DNA of 45,945 nucleotides, from NCBI GenBank assembly GCA_039794245.1, contig JBDIVS010000024.1, positions 1 to 45,945 of the forward strand. The letters run 5' to 3'. The notes beneath the pieces are model-generated. The model searched no databases. It saw nothing but the letters and a program-made list of their open reading frames with translations, and was not told the DNA's origin. Of this stretch, positions 6,747 through 14,729 are shown piece after piece; position 1 is the stretch's first letter; every line of letters begins with the position of its first letter. The DNA comes from DAITQM01 sp039794245. GTDB lineage: Bacteria; Pseudomonadota; Gammaproteobacteria; Xanthomonadales; Wenzhouxiangellaceae. The position numbers and the translations under genes are program-made.

Positions 6747-8147
6747 TTAGCCGAGAACGGCCGGCAGCAGGGTCATGCTGCACAGTGTGATCAGTGCCAA
6801 CAACAACAGATTGAACCAGATTCCCGCGCGCGCCATTTCGCGTATCGTCAAACGGCCGCCGAAGACGACGGCGTTCGGCGGGGTTGCGACCGGCAGCATG
6901 AAGGCACCGCTGGCGGCCAGCGTGGTGGGGATCGCCAGTTGCCACGGCGGCAGGCCGGCGGCCACGGCCAGCGAGCCGGCGAGCGGCAGAAAGGCCGCGG
7001 TGCTCGCCGTGTTGCTGGTCAGTTCGGTCATGAGCAGCATGAAGGCGCAAAGGCCGGCGATCAGCATCCAGGCGGGCAGTGCCGCCGGAAAGGGCAATGA
7101 TTCGCCAAGCACGGTATTGAGACCGCTGTGCTCGATGGCCCCGGCCAGGGCCAGCCCGCCGCCGAACAACAACAAAATGCCCCACGGCAGTTCCACTGCC
7201 TGCTGCCACTCCAGAAGCCGCCGGCCGCGGCCGGCGGGCAGCGCGAACAAGGCGAGGGCGGCGGTGAGGGCGATGACGGTGTCGTTCAGACCCGGGATGA
7301 GATCCGCCAGCAAGGGCTGGAAAATCCAGGCCAGCACCGTGGTGGCGGTGACATAGACGACACGGCGCGGCGCGGTGCCGACCAGCCGGGTGGCGGCCGG
7401 CAAAGCGACCCGGGTGAAGCCCGGCGGTGCCGATAGGGGATAAAGGCGCGTCAGAAGCACGATACCCAGGGCGCTGGCCACGACCGCCAGCGGCAGGCCG
7501 AAGCCCAGCCACTGGACGAAAGAAATCTCGATGCCGTGTGTCTCGTCGAGATAGGCGGCGGCCAGGGCATTGGGCGGCGTGCCGATTAGGCTCGCCATGC
7601 CGCCGATATTGCAGCCGTAGGCGACGGCAAGCAGTGCCGCGATTTCACCGGCCGGCGATGCATCCCCCGACCTGGCTGCCAGCGCTTCGCGGGCGATCGG
7701 CGCCAGCATCAGCGCCGTCGCGGTATTGCTGACCCCCATGCTGAGCAGCGCGCCGGTGATAAAAAACGCCGCGACGAGCCGCGCCGGCGTCGTGCCGATG
7801 CGGGCCAGAAGCCAGCCGGCCAGCGCCCGGCTCAGGCCGTGCACCTGCAAGGCGCGGGCGATCATGAACCCGCCGAGGAACAGAAAGATGATCGGATGGG
7901 CGTAGGCCGTGGCGGTCTCGCGCAGGCCGCTGACGCCGGCCAACGGCAACACGATCAGCGGTAACAGTGCCGTGGCCGGTAACGGCAGGGCTTCGCTGAA
8001 CCACCAGACGGCCATCCACAGGGCCAGCCCCGCCGTGCGCCAGGCCGGAACAGCCCAGGTTTCCGGCGGCGGCGCCAGCCATACCGCCACCGCCAGTGAC
8101 GGCCCGAGCCACAGGCCCAGCCGTTTCGGCCATCTGGCGCCGGTCAT
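6747..8147 (-). CDS. SLC13/DASS-family anion:sodium symporter
   Basis: The product is 466 aa, almost entirely membrane-embedded. It has the duplicated helix-hairpin/SNT architecture of the divalent anion:Na+ symporter family: MGVSNTATALMLAPIA in the first half and MTELTSNTASTAAFLPLAG in the second. These SNT motifs form the sodium and substrate (dicarboxylate or sulfate) site in the family. WWFSEALPLPATALLPL near residue 48-64 is also family-typical. ATG 8147 overlaps the TGA of the upstream deacetylase gene by four bases (ATGA), so the two are translationally coupled. Substrate is not predictable. Context suggests a carboxylate released or consumed by the upstream hydrolases. Confidence 0.92.
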   Translation of the reverse strand: MTGARWPKRLGLWLGPSLAVAVWLAPPPETWAVPAWRTAGLALWMAVWWFSEALPLPATALLPLIVLPLAGVSGLRETATAYAHPIIFLFLGGFMIARALQVHGLSRALAGWLLARIGTTPARLVAAFFITGALLSMGVSNTATALMLAPIAREALAARSGDASPAGEIAALLAVAYGCNIGGMASLIGTPPNALAAAYLDETHGIEISFVQWLGFGLPLAVVASALGIVLLTRLYPLSAPPGFTRVALPAATRLVGTAPRRVVYVTATTVLAWIFQPLLADLIPGLNDTVIALTAALALFALPAGRGRRLLEWQQAVELPWGILLLFGGGLALAGAIEHSGLNTVLGESLPFPAALPAWMLIAGLCAFMLLMTELTSNTASTAAFLPLAGSLAVAAGLPPWQLAIPTTLAASGAFMLPVATPPNAVVFGGRLTIREMARAGIWFNLLLLALITLCSMTLLPAVLG

Positions 8148-9082
8148 TCCGGCGCCATCCGGTCACCGGCCAGCGCCCGGACAAAGGCGGCTGAAGAAGC
8201 GGCCAATGCGGCATGGTGATAACCGCCTTCTAGCATCGCCACCAGGCGCCCGGCGGCGCAATCGGCGGCCAGATCGGCCAGACGCCCGCCGATCCAGCCG
8301 AAATCCCGGTCATCCAGTTGCAGCGATGCGAGCGGGTCATCGCGGTGGGCGTCGAAACCGGCCGAAACGAGGACCAGGTCGGGTTTGAAATCGGCGATCC
8401 TGGGCAACAGCGCATCCTCCCAGACGGCCCGGAATTCATCCGACCCGGCGCCCGGCGGCAGTGTCCGGTTGCACAGGTTGCCGGCCCCGGTCTCGTCTTC
8501 ATGGCCGGTGCCCGGATACAGCGGCGATTGGTGCGACGAGGCATAAAACACGGCCGTTTCCCGGCCGAAGACCTCCTGCGTGCCGTTGCCGTGGTGGACG
8601 TCGAAATCGGCGATGGCCACGCGCCCGGCGCCCTGGCGCAACGCATAATCGGCGGCGCAGGCGATGGGATTCAGCAGGCAGAAACCCATCGGCCGGGCGC
8701 GGCCGGCATGGTGCCCCGGCGGCCGGACGGCGCAAAAAAACCGCCCGCCCGTGTCGAATGCCCCATCGACCGCCGCTTGCAGCGCGCCGGCGCTATAGCG
8801 CAATGCCGCGATCGTGCCGTGGGCGATGTAAGTGTCGGCGTCGAGCGCCGCAGGCGACGCCCCGGCCAAAGGTTCACGATCGCGCAGTGTCCGCCAGTAT
8901 GGCGCCGGATGAATGCCGGTAATGAATGCCTCGTCCGCCGGCGGCGCCGCCTCAACCTCGAAACCGGCCGCGGCCAACGCCTGGAGCACGGCGCGCAGGC
9001 GCGCGGGCGACTCGGGATGCCCGGCCGGCGGGTGGTGGTCGAGACAGGCCGGGTGGCCGATCAGCCGCAGCGTACCGTTCAC
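8144..9082 (-). CDS. Histone deacetylase-like amidohydrolase (HDAC/AcuC/AphA superfamily)
   Basis: The product is 312 aa, the usual size for bacterial class II HDAC-like proteins. The zinc-hydrolase signature is complete: RPPGHHAGRARPMGFC (His pair at 124-125), ADFDVHHGNGTQEVF (Asp161/His163 zinc ligands), VLVSAGFDAHRDDPL (third ligand Asp) and LEGGYH (catalytic-type Tyr). Such enzymes remove acetyl groups from acetylpolyamines, acetyl-lysine or other amides. Start is GTG 9082, as no ATG lies near the conserved N-terminus. It begins 14 nt after the MBL-hydrolase gene and overlaps the transporter gene by four bases, so it is the middle of an operon. Confidence 0.93.
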   Translation of the reverse strand: MNGTLRLIGHPACLDHHPPAGHPESPARLRAVLQALAAAGFEVEAAPPADEAFITGIHPAPYWRTLRDREPLAGASPAALDADTYIAHGTIAALRYSAGALQAAVDGAFDTGGRFFCAVRPPGHHAGRARPMGFCLLNPIACAADYALRQGAGRVAIADFDVHHGNGTQEVFGRETAVFYASSHQSPLYPGTGHEDETGAGNLCNRTLPPGAGSDEFRAVWEDALLPRIADFKPDLVLVSAGFDAHRDDPLASLQLDDRDFGWIGGRLADLAADCAAGRLVAMLEGGYHHAALAASSAAFVRALAGDRMAPE

Positions 9083-9096
9083 GGCTCGCTACCGGT

Positions 9097-9960
9097 TCAT
9101 CCCAACACCATCCCCGAAAGATGCGGCTGCTCATCTTTTGTACCGAACCGGCCGCGCTCGTCGCGCCGGACGGTGGCCAGCGCGACATCCGGATCGTGCG
9201 TGAAAAACAGCCGCACGCCGCGGCTTTCCATCTCCTGCAAAAACGCCTGCTTCTCGTCGATCAGTTTTTCGGGGAAGCGGTCGTAGCCCATCGAGACCGG
9301 AACGTGCACCCACGGCCGGCCGGGGATCAGGTCGGCGCAGAACACCACACCGCCGTCGCCGCCGACCTCGGCCAGCATCAGCCCCGGCGTGTGCCCGTCG
9401 CTGTAATGAAAACGCACCGCGTCGCCGAGCAGCGGGTAGCGCTCGCCGGTAACCCACTCCAGGCGGCCAGAATCGGCAAGCAGGGTTTGCAACTCGGGAA
9501 TAAACGAGGCCCGGTCGCGCGGGTGCGGTGCCAGCGCCCTCTGCCAGTGCCGCTCGCCGACCACAAAGCGGGCGTGTGGAAAGAGCAGGGCGGGCGGCTG
9601 GCCGGCGCGCCACGGCGCCAGCAGGCCACCGGCGTGGTCGAAATGCAGGTGGCTGAGCACGACGATGTCGATATCTTCGTGTGACAAACCCGCCGCGGCG
9701 AGCGAGGTGAGCAGCACGTGTTCATCCTCGGCCACGCCGTAGCGGGCTTTCAGCGCCGGCTCGAAAAACGCCCCGATGCCGGTCTCGAACAGGACGTTCA
9801 TGCCGTTCAAGTCCTTGACCAGCAGCGCCCGGCAGGCGAGCGGCACGCGGTTTTCGTCATCCGGCGGCAGCCATCTGGACCACAGCGCGCGCGGCACGTT
9901 GCCGAACATCGCGCCACCGTCGAGTTTCTGCGTGTTGCCGGCGAGCGACCAGATTTTCAT
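9097..9960 (-). CDS. MBL-fold metallo-hydrolase (lactonase-like)
   Basis: The product is 287 aa with the metallo-beta-lactamase motif SHLHFDHAGG (HxHxDH at 104-109), a later His in YSDGHTPGLML, Asp in VVFCADLIPGRPW and a C-terminal FTHDPD. This layout (two-metal MBL, about 290 aa) is shared by AHL lactonases, organophosphate hydrolases and many uncharacterised esterases. ATG 9960 is chosen over the GTG just upstream because AGGAG lies five bases before the ATG. The start overlaps the rsmI stop by one base (TGATG). Substrate unknown. Confidence 0.9.
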   Translation of the reverse strand: MKIWSLAGNTQKLDGGAMFGNVPRALWSRWLPPDDENRVPLACRALLVKDLNGMNVLFETGIGAFFEPALKARYGVAEDEHVLLTSLAAAGLSHEDIDIVVLSHLHFDHAGGLLAPWRAGQPPALLFPHARFVVGERHWQRALAPHPRDRASFIPELQTLLADSGRLEWVTGERYPLLGDAVRFHYSDGHTPGLMLAEVGGDGGVVFCADLIPGRPWVHVPVSMGYDRFPEKLIDEKQAFLQEMESRGVRLFFTHDPDVALATVRRDERGRFGTKDEQPHLSGMVLG

Positions 9961-10865
9961 CACGTCTCCTGGTTAGGGCTTTCGGTCGTTTTAAGCCAAT
10001 TTTGATAAATAGCGCGGCGCGACACGCCGGTCGTTTCGGCCGTCAGCCGCGCCGCCGTCACCGGCGGCAGATGCGCCGCCAGGCGCGACATCAAAGCTAC
10101 GGCCTTAGCCGTCACGCCGCGGTCGGCGGCCGGCCGGCGGCCGGCGACGACCAGCACCGCCTCGCCGCGCTGCTGCTCGACGTCGGCCCTGACCCAGGCC
10201 GCCAGTTCGCCGAGCGGGGCGCGGCGTACGGTCTCATGGCGTTTGGTCAGTTCGCGGGCCAGGCAGGCTTCGCGCCCGGTGCCGAAGATATCGGCCATTT
10301 CCTCGAGGCAGACGGCCAGGTCGTGGATTGCAACGAACAGCACCACCGTGCAAGCCAAGCCCGCCAATTCGCGAAACTGCGCCGCCCGCTCGCCGGAGCG
10401 CGGCGCGGCGAAACCGGCGAAGTAAAACCGATCGGTCGGCAGGCCGCTGGCGGACAGCGCGGCGAGCACGGCGCTCGGGCCGGGCACCGGGTGCACCGGA
10501 ATCCCGGCATCTTGCGCCGCTCTGACCAGACGATAACCCGGATCGGAAATCAGCGGCGTGCCGGCATCCGAAATCAACGCCACATTCTCGCCGCGCTGCA
10601 ACCGGGCCAGGAGCAGCGGCGCCGCTTTCGCCTCGTTGTGGTCGCGATAGGACACCAGGCGGCCGGCCAGGCCGTAATGGGCCAGCAATCGGCGGCTGAC
10701 GCGCGTATCTTCGGCGGCGATGCAGTCGGCCGCCGCCAGCACGCTGCGGGCGCGGGGGCTGAGGTCATCGAGATGGCCGATCGGCGTCGCCACGATCCAC
10801 AAGGCGCCGCTTGCCGCGACCGTGTTCTTCTTCTGCTCGGCTGCCTGGCGGGCTTGCGCTATCAT
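9960..10865 (-). CDS. rsmI: 16S rRNA (cytidine-1402-2'-O)-methyltransferase
   Basis: The product is 301 aa. It carries the tetrapyrrole-methylase-fold signature of RsmI: LWIVATPIGHLDDLSPRA, AAEDTRVSRRLL, SYRDHNE, ALISDAGTPLISDPGYRLV and VPGPSAVLAALSASGLP, then a C-terminal helix-turn-helix-like domain (TAAR...TGVSRRAIYQNWLK). It 2'-O-methylates C1402 in the ribosomal P-site. The common PIGNL is PIGHL here. ATG 10865 lies only 6 nt from the divergent lpoA start. The rsmI/lpoA head-to-head pair is classical in Gammaproteobacteria. It heads a minus-strand operon with the MBL, HDAC-like and SLC13 genes. Confidence 0.95.
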   Translation of the reverse strand: MIAQARQAAEQKKNTVAASGALWIVATPIGHLDDLSPRARSVLAAADCIAAEDTRVSRRLLAHYGLAGRLVSYRDHNEAKAAPLLLARLQRGENVALISDAGTPLISDPGYRLVRAAQDAGIPVHPVPGPSAVLAALSASGLPTDRFYFAGFAAPRSGERAAQFRELAGLACTVVLFVAIHDLAVCLEEMADIFGTGREACLARELTKRHETVRRAPLGELAAWVRADVEQQRGEAVLVVAGRRPAADRGVTAKAVALMSRLAAHLPPVTAARLTAETTGVSRRAIYQNWLKTTESPNQET

Positions 10866-10871
10866 GCTGTG

Positions 10872-12764
10872 ATGAACTCGTCTTTTCGCCGAAATTGCTT
10901 GACCACCCTCTCGCTGCTCGCCGGCGCACTGTTGGCCGGCTGTGCAACCGGCCCTAGTGTAGCGCCGGTTCCGGCCGAACCGGAGATCGACAGCGCCGCG
11001 CAAAGCCGGCACGCCGCCGCCGCCGAACGTTTAGAACAAACGGCGGCGGCCGAACTGGAAGATGGCGGCGCGGCATGGCTGGCGGCGGCCCGCGCCTGGA
11101 TCAACGCCGGAGAATACGCGCGTGCCGCGGCGAACCTGACGCACATCGATGTTTTCCGGCTCGACCGGCGCGCGGTGGTCGATTACGGCCTGCTCAACGC
11201 CGAAATCGCCTTTTATAACGCCGACTTCGCGGCTGCCAGCGAAATTCTGAATACCCTGCCCGCCGAGTTGAAAAGCGCCGAGCGCAATGCGGCCGAAGCC
11301 CTTGCCGGGCGGTTGGCCGTCGCCCGGCGAACGCCGGCTGCAACGATCGCTGCCTGGCTCGAAGTGGCGCGCCGGGAAGGCGACACCGACCGGCTCGTTG
11401 CACTGTTCCTCCGTCTCGGCGCCCTGCCGAGTGAGGTCTTGCAGCGCGCTGTGGAACAGGGCACGGACGAGAGGCGGCAGGCGTGGATCGCGCTGGGCCG
11501 CGAGGTCAGAGCCCAGGTGGCGAGCGGCACGGCGCCGCCGATCGATCTTCGCGGCTGGCGGGAGAGCGATGGCTGGAACTTCCCCGACCCGGAACTGGCC
11601 GCGGCGCTGGCCGAGCGTTTCATGATCGAATACCGTTACCCGGCGCGCATCGCCGTGCTGCTGCCGCAAACCGGCGCTCTGGCCAGTGCCGCCTCGGCTA
11701 TCCAGCACGGCCTGCTCAGCGCCTGGAGCGCCCTGCCGGCCGCCGAACGGCCGGAGTTGCTGTTTTTCCCTCTCGACGACGATCCGGGGGGCGCCGCCGC
11801 GGCGCTGTTCGAAGCCCGCGACGCCGGCGCCGAATGGGTGATCGGCCCGTTGCACCGTAACGCCGTCGATCAGGTGCTCGCCGTGCCGGGCAACACATTG
11901 CCGTTGTTGCTGCTCAACCGGCCCACCGACGAGGCTGCGGCCGGCGCCGTACGACAGGCCGGCCTTCCGGTTTTCACGATGGCCCTGTGGCCCGAGGACG
12001 AAGCCCACGAGGCGGCCGTGATGGCCCTGGCCGACGGCCGCCGGAGCGCGCTTCTGATCGCCAGCGACGATGCCTGGGGCGAGCGGGTGGCCGCCGCTTT
12101 CGCCGAATCGTTCACCCTCGGCGGCGGCCGGATACTCGATACCGGCCGCTTTGATCCGCAAGCCAACGATCACCGCGCCGTCCTCAGCGATGTGCTCGGG
12201 CTGAGCGCCGCCCAGGCCCGTCACCGCCGCTTGCAGTCCATGCTCGGCGTGCCGCTCGGGTTCGCGCCGGTGCCGCGCCACGACGCCGAGGCGATCCTGC
12301 TCGCCGCCCGTACCGTCAGGGCCCGCGAGATCGCGCCGCAACTCCGTTTTCTCGATGCCGGCGCCATCCCGCTTTACGGCCTGAGCGCGATACTCGAAGG
12401 CGGCGAGGACAACCGCGCGCTTCGCGATCTGGCCGGCATCCGTTTCCCGCTTGCCCCGTGGCTGGCCGGCGGCGGCGGGTTCGAACCGTCGCGGCAGGAA
12501 GCCGCTGCCTGGTACCGCGAAGTTGAAACGACCAACGGCGCGCAACTGTTCGCGCTCGGCGCGGACGCCATCGCCATCCTGCCCCGGCTCAGGCTCCTCA
12601 GCGGCGACGGGCAACTGCGATTTAACGGTCTCAATGGCAGAATCCGGATCGACGAAACAGGAGAAGCGCGCCGCGAATTGCAACCGGCGGTCTTCGGCCG
12701 GCACGGCATTCGCCTGTTGGAGACCGGGCAGCCGCTGCCGGGTTCAGCCGGCCCTGGACGATGA
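10872..12764 (+). CDS. lpoA: Penicillin-binding protein activator LpoA
   Basis: The product is 630 aa, an outer-membrane lipoprotein that stimulates PBP1A. The N-terminus MNSSFRRNCLTTLSLL is followed by a lipobox ending LLAGC (Cys24). A TPR-like N-domain is followed by a periplasmic-binding-like C-domain containing RIAVLLPQTGALASAASAIQ (residues near 257), WVIGPLHRNAV and RSALLIASDDAWGERVAAAF, typical of LpoA. The open frame extends far upstream of 10872, but the signal peptide fixes the start. Its stop overlaps the yraN start by four bases. A TATCAT box at 10860-10865 could place the transcript start almost at the ATG. Confidence 0.95.
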   Translation: MNSSFRRNCLTTLSLLAGALLAGCATGPSVAPVPAEPEIDSAAQSRHAAAAERLEQTAAAELEDGGAAWLAAARAWINAGEYARAAANLTHIDVFRLDRRAVVDYGLLNAEIAFYNADFAAASEILNTLPAELKSAERNAAEALAGRLAVARRTPAATIAAWLEVARREGDTDRLVALFLRLGALPSEVLQRAVEQGTDERRQAWIALGREVRAQVASGTAPPIDLRGWRESDGWNFPDPELAAALAERFMIEYRYPARIAVLLPQTGALASAASAIQHGLLSAWSALPAAERPELLFFPLDDDPGGAAAALFEARDAGAEWVIGPLHRNAVDQVLAVPGNTLPLLLLNRPTDEAAAGAVRQAGLPVFTMALWPEDEAHEAAVMALADGRRSALLIASDDAWGERVAAAFAESFTLGGGRILDTGRFDPQANDHRAVLSDVLGLSAAQARHRRLQSMLGVPLGFAPVPRHDAEAILLAARTVRAREIAPQLRFLDAGAIPLYGLSAILEGGEDNRALRDLAGIRFPLAPWLAGGGGFEPSRQEAAAWYREVETTNGAQLFALGADAIAILPRLRLLSGDGQLRFNGLNGRIRIDETGEARRELQPAVFGRHGIRLLETGQPLPGSAGPGR

Positions 12765-13138
12765 ACCAGCCGGCCCATCTTCTCGCCGGCCGGCGCGCCG
12801 AACAGATCGCTGAACACTACCTTGTCGCTAAGGGGTTGCGGCCGATGGCGCGTAATTTCCGCGGCAAAACCGGCGAGATCGACCTGGTGATGAAAGCGGG
12901 CGCGACGCTGGTCTTCGTCGAGGTTCGTCACCGCCGGGGGCAGGGGCACGGCGGCGGCCTGGCCTCGATCGACCGCAACAAGCGGCGCAAACTGATCGCC
13001 ACGGCGCGCTTGTACCTGCTGCAAAAGCGTCACGGCGACCGTATCCCTTGCCGCTTCGATGTCGTCATCGTCAGCGGGAACCTGGCGGCGCCGGAGTTGT
13101 CATGGTTAGCCAACGCCTTCGATATGAATGACATTTGA
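12761..13138 (+). CDS. yraN: YraN / UPF0102 family endonuclease-like protein
   Basis: The product is 125 aa. It reads GRRAEQIAEHYLVAKGLRP, ARNFRGKTGEIDLVMK and LVFVEVRHR, the UPF0102 pattern with an RNase-H/restriction-endonuclease-like core (G.IDLV...FVEVR). Cellular function is not established, though a nuclease or recombination role is often suggested. It is translationally coupled to lpoA (ATGA overlap) in the usual lpoA-yraN order. The diaA/gmhA-like gene that often follows yraN is absent, and the BON lipoprotein comes directly after. Confidence 0.93.
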   Translation: MNQPAHLLAGRRAEQIAEHYLVAKGLRPMARNFRGKTGEIDLVMKAGATLVFVEVRHRRGQGHGGGLASIDRNKRRKLIATARLYLLQKRHGDRIPCRFDVVIVSGNLAAPELSWLANAFDMNDI

Positions 13139-13148
13139 GGGGAAGCCG

Positions 13149-13796
13149 ATGATCCGTCTCGCCTGCGTTCTGCTATTACTGCTCCCTTATCTGACCGGCT
13201 GCGTGGTTGCCGCCGTCGGCGCCGCCGGCACCACCGCGACCGCGGCGCACGATCGCCGCGGCTTCGGCTCGGTATTCGACGACCAGACGATCGAAATCGC
13301 GGTCGGCGACCGGATCTACGGTTACAAGGAAAACGAGGCAAAGGTCTTCGGCGGCGGCGACCGGATCAAGGTCGTCAGCCACAATGCCATCGTGCTGTTG
13401 ATCGGCACCGTCGATCGCCCGGAAAAAATCCAACTGGCCGGTGACCTGGCGGCGCAGGGCGAGAAGGTGCGCAAAGTGGTCAACGAACTGACCGTCGGCG
13501 AAAAGGTCGGCGTCGGACCCAGGATCGGCGACAGTTTCATGACCAGCAAGGTCAAAAGTGCCTTATTCGGTGTCGAGGTCGAAGGCTTCGACCCGACCCG
13601 GGTCAACGTCACGACCGTTGACGATACGGTTTATCTGATGGGACTGGTGACCGAGGTAGAAGGCGAAGCGGCGGCGCTCGAAGCGAGCAAGGTCGGCGGC
13701 GTCAAGCGCGTCGTCAAGGTTTTCGAATACATCGAAAAGGACCGGCCCGCCGCCGGAAAAGAACAGGACGAAGCGGTATCGTCGTCACAAAGTTAG
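13149..13796 (+). CDS. dolP: BON-domain outer-membrane lipoprotein (DolP/YraP-like)
   Basis: The product is 215 aa with signal and lipobox (VLLLLLPYLTGC, Cys18). Two BON domains follow: about 47-115 (DQTIEIAVGDRIYG...VLLIGTVDRPEKI) and 125-195 (SFMTSKVKSALF...VYLMGLVTEVEGEAA), each ending in the G-V turn. DolP homologues reside in the outer membrane and help keep envelope integrity and Bam activity. ATG 13149 is preferred over an upstream GTG/ATG frame because the signal peptide begins there. GGGGAAG precedes it. The C-tail is charged and rich in Ser. Confidence 0.9.
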   Translation: MIRLACVLLLLLPYLTGCVVAAVGAAGTTATAAHDRRGFGSVFDDQTIEIAVGDRIYGYKENEAKVFGGGDRIKVVSHNAIVLLIGTVDRPEKIQLAGDLAAQGEKVRKVVNELTVGEKVGVGPRIGDSFMTSKVKSALFGVEVEGFDPTRVNVTTVDDTVYLMGLVTEVEGEAAALEASKVGGVKRVVKVFEYIEKDRPAAGKEQDEAVSSSQS

Positions 13797-13815
13797 CCCA
13801 ACACCAGCGCGGCGG

Positions 13816-14571
13816 TCATTCGATCGCCACGCCGTAGAGTTTCTCACGGCAGCTTGTCCAGCCGGGACAGTGGCGCTCGAGCAGCGCGTAAAAGGCCCGG
13901 TTGTGCAGGCGGTGATAGAGATGACATAACTCGTGCATTACGACATAGTCGATGCACTCGACCGGTGCCTTGATCAACGACAGGTTGAGGATCATCAGGC
14001 GTCGCCCGGTCAAACTGCCCCAGCGCCGCCGCATGCGGCGGATCTTCAGTTCCGGCAAAGCATGAGCGCCGCGGTCGAAACGTTCCCACATTGAATCCAG
14101 CCGCGCGACGAACAGCCGCCCGGCTTCCCGCCGCCGCCAGGCCAGCAACCGCCGCGCCACGGTTCGGGCCTGGGCCACGGCGTCTTCAGCGGCGCCTGCC
14201 GCAACGATCAGGCGATCGCCGTCGCGGTGCACGCCGCTGCGGCTGCCGTTTTCGACGACCAGATCGAGCCACTCGCCGAGGTGGGCGTGGCGTTCACCGG
14301 TGACATAGCGGTAATCGGCATGTTCGCGGCGGCGATCCTGAAATTCGCGGCGTTTACGCTTGACCCAGCCGGCCTTGTCGAGCAGAAAGGAAACCGCTTC
14401 GCTGCGCGTCAAATGCCGCGGCGCCCGGATCACCACTTCACCATCATGATGCACGACGATGGCGAGGGTACGCCGCGACGAGTAACGCAATGTGTAAGGA
14501 AGAATCTCGCCGTGATGCCGAATGCTGCCGGCATCGGCCGGGCCCGCGACAACGGATCGATCATTATCCAA
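13816..14571 (-). CDS. YgjP-type M48-like metal-dependent hydrolase (DUF45)
   Basis: The product is 251 aa. The C-terminus has the zinc motif HELCHLYHRLHN (first His about residue 213) and RMRRRWGSLTGRRLMILNL, diagnostic for the DUF45/YgjP putative metallopeptidases. The N-terminal beta-rich part reads LPYTLRYSSRRTLAIVV and EVVIRAPRHLT. The start appears to be TTG at 14571, because GGGAG lies seven bases upstream and no ATG precedes the conserved region. It converges with the BON lipoprotein gene (19-nt gap). Confidence 0.88.
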   Translation of the reverse strand: MDNDRSVVAGPADAGSIRHHGEILPYTLRYSSRRTLAIVVHHDGEVVIRAPRHLTRSEAVSFLLDKAGWVKRKRREFQDRRREHADYRYVTGERHAHLGEWLDLVVENGSRSGVHRDGDRLIVAAGAAEDAVAQARTVARRLLAWRRREAGRLFVARLDSMWERFDRGAHALPELKIRRMRRRWGSLTGRRLMILNLSLIKAPVECIDYVVMHELCHLYHRLHNRAFYALLERHCPGWTSCREKLYGVAIE

Positions 14572-14579
14572 TGACTTGC

Positions 14580-14605
14580 TCCCGATGGCATTTGCGCCGT
14601 CGGGA
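14580..14605 (-). promoter_or_regulatory. Hairpin overlapping the ribosome-binding site of the YgjP-type gene
   Basis: On the minus strand CCCGACGGC, a six-base loop and GCCATCGGG form a 9-bp stem with one mismatch. The last GGG belongs to the GGGAG ribosome-binding site that decides the TTG start. The hairpin could restrain translation. This is a structural inference only. Confidence 0.4.
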
Positions 14606-14729
14606 ATTCAGTCTAACACAAAAGAAATGATTATGACAAGCGTGTGACAAGTCTCAAGCATTCAGAACCCGGCTTGCCATGTCCGACATGGAGGGTTACG
14701 AAGTCAAAAGATTTGTTTTCGGTGCTTTG

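Noticed and set aside
10002..10871. Long open frame upstream of lpoA on the plus strand, in frame with it
   Set aside because: It is the antisense of rsmI; the lpoA signal peptide and lipobox begin at 10872, and the upstream translation is typical high-GC shadow sequence.
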